Part shown: positions 58,782-64,000 of the stretch, piece by piece
How positions within the stretch are numbered: the first letter of the stretch is position 1
Layout of the letters: each line of letters begins with the position of its first letter
DNA from: CAZZEX01 sp964653285
Lineage (GTDB): Bacteria; Chloroflexota; Anaerolineae; B4-G1
DNA length: 64,000 nucleotides
Reading direction: 5' to 3'
NCBI GenBank assembly: GCA_964653285.1
Contig: CAZZEX010000010.1
Coordinates: forward strand, 1-64,000
Notes under the pieces: generated by a model
Seen by the model: only the letters and a program-made list of their open reading frames with translations
The model's database searches: none
What the model was told of the DNA's origin: nothing
Program-made: the position numbers and the translations under genes

Positions 58782-61700
58782 TTATGGGCTCTGCACGGTG
58801 ATAGTGGGGAGGGGAATGGCGTCGCTGCCATCCGGATCGGTGAGACGAACGCCAGCAGGGTCGTAGAGGCCTGCCGAGAGAGCATAAGGGCCAGGCGGGG
58901 CGTCGGTCGGCAGGGTGAGCACACGCGCGTCGGTGATGTACTCGCCTGGCAGCCAGCCGGTGGTGGGACGGGTCCACTCGGCCGGGACACCGTCGGACTG
59001 GGCGACGAGCGTGCCATCGGGGGCCAGGAGGTGGAGGAAGACGTGGTAAGAGGTGTGCGTCTCTGCCTCCGCGCGCCAGACGAGGGTGACGGTAAGAGGG
59101 ACTCCCGGTTTCAGGTTCCCGGTTTCAGGTTCCAGGGTCGTTCCCACGAGGGTGATCACGTCGCCCAGGAGGGCGTCTGTCTCCACGTCCACGGGTGGGG
59201 GGGTGAAGGTGTGGGGAGGGGCGGTGACGTGGATGGTGGACGGCAGGTCAGTGGATTGGCCAATTGGCAGGAGGGTGAGGCGCCAGGTATAGTCGCCATC
59301 GTCCAGGCTGGCGGGGAGGTGGAGCATGTGCTGGCCGCGCCAGAGGTCGCCCGTCTGCCAGGTAGAGGTGGGATGGGAGGGGATGGTGGGCGGCAGGTCG
59401 AAGGTGGCGACGGGGAAGCCGCTGGCGGCGAGGATCACGAGGCGGGCAGTCAGGTCTGCTACCTTTCCAGGGGGTTCGGCGGCGAGCCAGAATAAGGTGA
59501 TCAGGAAGGGGTCGCCTGGGGCAGCCTCGCTGCGGTCCAGGCTGACGCCCACCAGTGTCAGCGGTCCCAGGCCAGCGTTGGTCCGATGCTGCATCGCCAC
59601 CTCGTCCGGGTCGGGGCTGCGCCGGGGGCGGGTCACCGTGACCTGTCCCAGCGAAAGCGTTGGGGGCCCAGGCTGACCTCCCGCCTCCAGAACGCGCATT
59701 GGTATCAACGTCTCCCGCTCAAATAGGGTCAGGCTCAGATCGTAGGTGCCAGGCGGGGTGCCTGGAAGCGTTTCGACGTAGTGGCTGTCCTGGACGTAGG
59801 TACCGACGGGCCAGGCCAGCGTCGCTGGCGGCTCCCGGAAGTTGCGTGGCGGCAGGGTGCCTTTGGGGCTCCAGCGCAGTCCGTCTGGCCCGAGTAGGGC
59901 CAGGGCGCGCTGATAGCGGCCCGGCGGTGGCTCCCGCGCCGTCCAGAACAGGTCGAGACGGAGACGGTCGCCGGAAGGGAGCGTGGTCCGCTCCTGGTTG
60001 AAGCCGAGCAGCGTCAGTCCACCCTCGAAGGGGACGTTGGTCGCCACGTCCAGATGGGGCAGGGTGCCATCTTGTTGCAGGCCCGGCTGGCGCAGGGGGG
60101 TGTCCACTTGCTGGAGCAGGGCGACGGCGCCTAAGAGCGCCAGGCCCCATCCGGCCCAGGCCGGGGAAAGTCTCTCGAGTGAGCGCCGCCGTGAATGGGC
60201 GGCGCTGGGCTGCCAGCACCGGCTCTTCAGGCCGGTGCTGTTTCTACCTGACCACAGGAGCAGGCCAATCGTCAGCGCCAGGCAGGCCAGGGAGACGTAA
60301 TCGGCGGCGCGTCGCGGCGCTGTTTCACCGAAGCGGATGGACACGCCATGGCGTCCTTCTGGCACAGGGAAGGTGATGCGGCCGTAGGGCACGTCGGGGG
60401 TGATGGGGACGGCAGTGCCGTCTATTGTGACCCGCCAGCCGGGATAGTCGAAGCCGTTGTAGACAGCGGTGAACGGCTGTGACGCGGTGATAGTCAGTTC
60501 CGCCCCAATGGGGAGCACGTTCTGCTGGGCGACAGTGGTGCCAGGAGGGAGGCTGGAGGGGTCCAGCACCGTCGTCGCCACTTCTTCAGGAACTGCGTCC
60601 ACGGCGCGAGGGAGGTATTCCCCCTTGGCCGTCGTGCCGACGGTGTGTGTGTCGCGCTCGAATTGGGTGATGTTGGCGACGGTGGGTGCTTCCATTCCCG
60701 GACAGTGGCGGGGGTCGAGCCAGAAGAGAACACCGCCGACCAGGAGGGCGATGGCTCCAGCCACGAGGAGCGACCCGCGCCAGTCGGCGGGAGGCAGTTC
60801 CGCCGCTGCAGCGACCAGCATGGCCAGGCAGAGGGCGGCCGGCCCCAGCAACCGCCAGGGGAACTGGATGTATTCGAGGAGCGGCACGCTGTCCCAGACG
60901 AATTGACTGCTGGCCGTGGTCAGCCAGGCGTAGGCGACGAGTGCGGCGGCGAAAAAGGCGATTTGCACGCGCCGGGGCCGGTCGTGGAAGCGCCAGAGAC
61001 CGGCGAGCGCTGGCAGGCCCAGCAGGACGGGTATCAATCCCAGCCCGCGGGGCGGCGAGGGGTTCAGCAGGTCAGGATGGATCGCGCGCGGCGCAGCGAG
61101 CAATTCTCGCAGGTCAATGAAGTTGTTCCAGTAGACGAAGATGGGGGGGACGAGCAGGCGATCGCTGTGGACTTGTGCTCGTTCGATCAGCGCGGGCAGC
61201 CAGAAAAAAGCAGCCAACCCCAGCCCCAGGAGGAGGGCTGTGCCCGTGATTGCCAATCGGTGACGGCGCGACGGTGCGGGAGGAAGAGTGAGTGCGGTCA
61301 CCAGGCCGTAGGCGGCCAGGAGCGGGCTGAAGATGAGGGCGAAGGCGTTGTGGGTCAGCAAGACGGCGGCGTAGGCGAGGGCAACGCCGGCCAGATAGCG
61401 CCGGTCCCCTTGCCGGGCCAGCCGTCCCATGGCCCATAGCGCCAGCGGGAGGGAAGCCCAGGCCAGCGTTTCGGCCAGATTGGCCCGAAAAAGGGCATCA
61501 TAGGCCAGGTAGGGGGCGTAGGCGTAGGCCACGGCCGCAACGAGCGAACTACGGGGGGAGAAGTGATCCCGCGCCAGCAGGTAGGCGGCCAGGCCAGCCG
61601 CGATGGGCGCCAGGGCGAAGGTGGCGATCAGCGCGGGCTGGAGGCCGAGTCCTACCAGACTGAGGGCCTCGGAGGCGTAGTAGGAAAGCGGCGCGTAGAA

Positions 61701-61934
61701 GTTGAAGAATGGGTACCCGTAGCCCAGGGCCATGTCGGGCGCCCAGCGGCCATAGAGTACCCCCTGACGGAGGAGCGCGTCGAGTTGTACCAGCCGCAGC
61801 AGGTGAAAGGCGAAGTCGTCGGAGCAGACAGGCTCCAGTTTGAACCAGGGCCGGATGGCCACCAGACACAGGGTCACGACGCTCAGGGGCGCGGCGAGGG
61901 CACGCAGGCGATCGGTGAATCGGGCCATTCTCAC
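58782..61934 (-). CDS. Large PTPS-related (GT-C-like) membrane protein C
   Basis: 1050 residues. GTG 61934 overlaps protein D's stop (GTGA); ATG 61928 is an alternative. Ten or so helices with VCSDDFAFHLLRLVQLDAL, PDMALGYGYPFFNFYAPLSYY and FDYPGWRVTIDGTAVPITP. The inter-helix linker holds two palindromic repeats (60183-60238) coding for STGLKSRCWQPSAAHSRRRS. Three beta-rich modules follow, ending SYHVFLHLLAPDGTLVAQSDGVPAEWTRPTTGWLPGEYI. It converges with protein B with only 12 bases between the stops. Confidence 0.78.
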   Translation of the reverse strand: MRMARFTDRLRALAAPLSVVTLCLVAIRPWFKLEPVCSDDFAFHLLRLVQLDALLRQGVLYGRWAPDMALGYGYPFFNFYAPLSYYASEALSLVGLGLQPALIATFALAPIAAGLAAYLLARDHFSPRSSLVAAVAYAYAPYLAYDALFRANLAETLAWASLPLALWAMGRLARQGDRRYLAGVALAYAAVLLTHNAFALIFSPLLAAYGLVTALTLPPAPSRRHRLAITGTALLLGLGLAAFFWLPALIERAQVHSDRLLVPPIFVYWNNFIDLRELLAAPRAIHPDLLNPSPPRGLGLIPVLLGLPALAGLWRFHDRPRRVQIAFFAAALVAYAWLTTASSQFVWDSVPLLEYIQFPWRLLGPAALCLAMLVAAAAELPPADWRGSLLVAGAIALLVGGVLFWLDPRHCPGMEAPTVANITQFERDTHTVGTTAKGEYLPRAVDAVPEEVATTVLDPSSLPPGTTVAQQNVLPIGAELTITASQPFTAVYNGFDYPGWRVTIDGTAVPITPDVPYGRITFPVPEGRHGVSIRFGETAPRRAADYVSLACLALTIGLLLWSGRNSTGLKSRCWQPSAAHSRRRSLERLSPAWAGWGLALLGAVALLQQVDTPLRQPGLQQDGTLPHLDVATNVPFEGGLTLLGFNQERTTLPSGDRLRLDLFWTAREPPPGRYQRALALLGPDGLRWSPKGTLPPRNFREPPATLAWPVGTYVQDSHYVETLPGTPPGTYDLSLTLFERETLIPMRVLEAGGQPGPPTLSLGQVTVTRPRRSPDPDEVAMQHRTNAGLGPLTLVGVSLDRSEAAPGDPFLITLFWLAAEPPGKVADLTARLVILAASGFPVATFDLPPTIPSHPTSTWQTGDLWRGQHMLHLPASLDDGDYTWRLTLLPIGQSTDLPSTIHVTAPPHTFTPPPVDVETDALLGDVITLVGTTLEPETGNLKPGVPLTVTLVWRAEAETHTSYHVFLHLLAPDGTLVAQSDGVPAEWTRPTTGWLPGEYITDARVLTLPTDAPPGPYALSAGLYDPAGVRLTDPDGSDAIPLPTITVQSP
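60183..60238 (-). repeat. Pair of 23-bp palindromes in the linker of protein C
   Basis: 60183-60205: arm GCGCCGCC, loop GTGAATG, arm GGCGGCGC. 60216-60238: arm GCACCGGC, loop TCTTCAG, arm GCCGGTGC. The second is identical to 5323-5345, and the order of the two types is the same as there. Confidence 0.92.
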
Positions 61935-64000
61935 TCTATCTGGATCAGCGTGGGTAACAATATGCGGTCGCCTGTGTCAGTCCCCCGCTCGTCGAGGACG
62001 CGGAGCCGTTCTCCGCTCGTGGGATCGTACATCCCCACTTCCAGGACGTGCCGGCCTGGAAGAGCATCCGGGGCGACAGTGAGCGTGTAGGTGTCGCAGA
62101 TGACCTCGCCTGGCAGCCAACCGGTGGTCGGACGGGTGCCAGCGGCCGGTACGTGGTCACTCTGGGCGCGGATGTGTTCGGGCTCGTCGAGGAGGTGCAC
62201 GAAGGCGACGTAGCCAATCTCTGCGGTGGCCTCGGCCCGCCAGTAGAGGGTGAGCGTGAACGACTGGCCGGGTGCAAGTTTGTCGCTGTATAGTGCGTAG
62301 CCCATGAGCGTCGCTTGGCCATCCAGCGTGGCCGAGATTGAGTGCTGCACTGGCGGCAGGTCGAAACTCCGCTCTGGTGTGTGGACAGTCACGTTCAGCA
62401 GGCTGACGGCTGGCCCTACCCCCCCCGTCCCCCCCCGCGAGGGGGGGAGTTCTACCCCCCCCAGCCCCCCCTGCGAGGGGGGGAGTTCTACCCCCCCCAG
62501 CCCCCCCTGCGAGGGGGGGAGTCCTACCCTCCCCGGCCCCCCCTGCGAGGGGGGGGGCCTGAGGGGTTTGTCGGCCGCGTCCAGCAGGTCAATGCGCAGC
62601 GTATAATCACCGGCGGGCGTGGCGGCGGGAACGAGAGGGCTGCGGCCGTCGCGCACAACGTCGCCAGCGAGCCAGGCCGACGTGGGGTGGCTGGCTCGGC
62701 CAGGGGTGGCACACTCCTCGGCCACCACCGTGCCGTCAGGAGCGACGAGAGAGAGGCGGGCGGTGTAGTCGTCAGCGGGAGCGGTCACTGCCTGCCAGTA
62801 GAGGGTGAGCGGGAGGTGGTCGCCAGCGTTGACCTCATCTGGTGGTGGGTCGAAGCCGAGCAGGAGCAGCCCTCCCCCCAGGTCGGCCTGCAGGCGGCGG
62901 GCGATCTCCAGGCTGTCTGGGTCCGGCGGGTGGGTGGGGTGGGTCACCTGCACGGAGGCAAGGTGATAGGTTGTGCCAATTGGGATTCCCGTTGCGTCTC
63001 GCACGTCCAGGCTGCGGCCGGTCGTCACGTCGTAGACGCCGACCAGGAGGGTGTACTCGCCGGGCGGGGTGCCGGCCCAGACGGCCAGCCGGTGCAGGTC
63101 GCGGGCGTAGGTGTCCATTTCCCAGCGGGACGTGGGGTAGCCAGCCGGGTGCTGGCTGTCTTTCTGGCCATAACGACGGTCTTGGTCGTCTGTCAGGTGA
63201 GCGGCAATGCTGTAGTCGGTGCCGAGCGGGCGCAGGGCGCGCCAGTAGAGGGCCAGTTCAAGCACTCCATCGGCGCGGACGGCATGGCCATCTTGTGGTT
63301 CTCCCACGGCAGGAGAAGCGTGTAGGTCATAGCCCATCAGGAGCAGTTGGTCGTCGAAATTGACCTGTAGTTCTACCTGGACGCCAGCGATGCTCTGACC
63401 GTCGAAACGGGAGTGACGGAAGATGGTGTCGTGGTGATCCAGGTAGGCGGCTTTGAAGGTGAAGAGGGCCAATGCAATGAGGGCGGAGGGGAGGAGGGAG
63501 GAGGGAGAAGAGAGGGGGGAGGATGAAGGATGGAGAATGGAGAATGAAGAATGAAGGGGGGAGGATGGAAAGGGGAGGAGGGTGAGGAGCAGGGCGGCGA
63601 GGCTGAGGGCGGATGCGAGGGTGGCCCAACGGCGCAGGGGGGTATCGCCGAAACGGATGGTCAGGCGGTGGCGACCGGGGGGTACATCGGCGCCGATGAG
63701 CCCATGCTCACCCGTCGGCCGCAGTTCGAGCGGTTGCCCGTCGAGCCAGCCCAACCAGCCAGGGAAGAAGTACCAGTTGAAGGTGGCTGTGAAAGGGGAT
63801 GGCACGTCTAGCAGCAGGCGGGCCTTAGTCAGGTCGTAGCGTGCCTCCACGATTTGGGCGCCGGCAGGGAGGCAGGCAGGGTCCAGGCGAGGGATGACGG
63901 GGTCAGGGCCGGCCTCCTCGTAAGCCGGAATGAGGCTCTCCGCTGGAGGCAAGCGGTGTACCCAGATGGGCAGGTAGTCTCCGGCCGAGGTGGTGCCCAG
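61931..64000 (-). CDS. Large PTPS-related (GT-C-like) membrane protein D (5' end beyond the window)
   Basis: 689 codons visible; the frame is open through base 64000 (reading LGTTSAGDYLPIWVHRL before the TTG at 63952), so the start lies outside. It corresponds to the second half of proteins A-C: FNWYFFPGWLGWLDGQPLELR, a TM pair separated by a Ser/Pro-rich linker (63480-63595 repeat), then three beta-rich modules with IGYVAFVHLLDEPEHIRAQSD and TTGWLPGEVICD. The 36-bp tandem repeat at 62416-62560 sits between modules. Confidence 0.78.
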   Translation of the reverse strand: MGTTSAGDYLPIWVHRLPPAESLIPAYEEAGPDPVIPRLDPACLPAGAQIVEARYDLTKARLLLDVPSPFTATFNWYFFPGWLGWLDGQPLELRPTGEHGLIGADVPPGRHRLTIRFGDTPLRRWATLASALSLAALLLTLLPFPSSPLHSSFSILHPSSSPLSSPSSLLPSALIALALFTFKAAYLDHHDTIFRHSRFDGQSIAGVQVELQVNFDDQLLLMGYDLHASPAVGEPQDGHAVRADGVLELALYWRALRPLGTDYSIAAHLTDDQDRRYGQKDSQHPAGYPTSRWEMDTYARDLHRLAVWAGTPPGEYTLLVGVYDVTTGRSLDVRDATGIPIGTTYHLASVQVTHPTHPPDPDSLEIARRLQADLGGGLLLLGFDPPPDEVNAGDHLPLTLYWQAVTAPADDYTARLSLVAPDGTVVAEECATPGRASHPTSAWLAGDVVRDGRSPLVPAATPAGDYTLRIDLLDAADKPLRPPPSQGGPGRVGLPPSQGGLGGVELPPSQGGLGGVELPPSRGGTGGVGPAVSLLNVTVHTPERSFDLPPVQHSISATLDGQATLMGYALYSDKLAPGQSFTLTLYWRAEATAEIGYVAFVHLLDEPEHIRAQSDHVPAAGTRPTTGWLPGEVICDTYTLTVAPDALPGRHVLEVGMYDPTSGERLRVLDERGTDTGDRILLPTLIQIE
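62416..62560 (-). repeat. 36-bp in-frame tandem repeat, four copies, in protein D
   Basis: GCGAGG at 62437, 62473, 62509 and 62545, exactly 36 bases apart. It encodes PPSQGGxGGVEL units. Same unit as 52611-52706 in protein A. Confidence 0.92.
63480..63595 (-). repeat. Purine-rich simple repeat in the linker of protein D
   Basis: GGAGGAGGGAGAAGAG and GGAGAATGAAGAATGAAGG runs encode PSSPLHSSFSILHPSSS and similar, between two membrane helices, at the same place as the palindromes in proteins A and C. Confidence 0.78.

Overview
The window looks like part of a Chloroflexota (Anaerolineae-type) chromosome, probably a metagenome-assembled scaffold. The evidence is high GC, large MalT-like LuxR regulators starting with a TTKLYIPP-type N-terminus, a MutL-like ATPase in a membrane operon, several very large PTPS-related (GT-C-like) membrane proteins, and two runs of exactly 100 N (15837-15936 and 33644-33743) that both fall inside tandem repeats. 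I saw no rRNA, tRNA, CRISPR array or prophage.

Layout. 1-2.0 kb: tail of an amino-acid permease/universal-stress-protein fusion and a MazEF pair. 2.1-4.3 kb: an alpha/beta hydrolase with a cyclic-nucleotide-binding-like domain and a Clp1/Grc3-like kinase. 4.4-8.5 kb: pstSCAB phosphate transporter, interrupted by a four-helix-bundle gene. 8.6-18.4 kb: a ten-gene minus-strand operon of mostly uncharacterised membrane, zinc-ribbon, ASKHA-ATPase and barrel-like proteins that ends in NfeD and a stomatin-like protein; it has tandem promoters at its head and a hairpin at its tail. 18.7-24.1 kb: a GNAT/enolase-superfamily pair (possible N-succinylamino-acid racemase module), a NERD-like protein, a GntR regulator with three operator iterons, a frameshifted hypothetical gene and homoserine dehydrogenase. 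24.1-28.3 kb: a GH31 glycosidase and a PAP2 phosphatase. 28.3-33.6 kb (minus strand): recJ, MNT, HEPN, a sugar-nucleotide epimerase and a secreted clan-A glycosidase. 33.9-42.5 kb: a DUF4870-like protein, an intact MalT-like regulator, an ABC transporter, a DJ-1/PfpI protein, and a graveyard of broken genes (SDR, two MalT-like pieces, ferritin-like, IS1-like transposase). 42.6-51.9 kb (minus strand): ndk, a TPR protein with proline-rich WL-motif repeats, a histone-deacetylase-family protein, a replication group (tandem DnaC-like ATPase, DnaD-like protein, DnaB), dodecin and a bifunctional-nuclease-family protein. 51.9-64 kb: four paralogous giant PTPS-related membrane proteins, the last running off the window.

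Two themes stand out. First, the ten-gene operon at 8.6-18.4 kb looks like one undescribed membrane-associated assembly. Second, several kinds of palindromic or short tandem repeats sit in frame inside many coding regions, nearly always in linkers, in the manner of Rickettsia palindromic elements.
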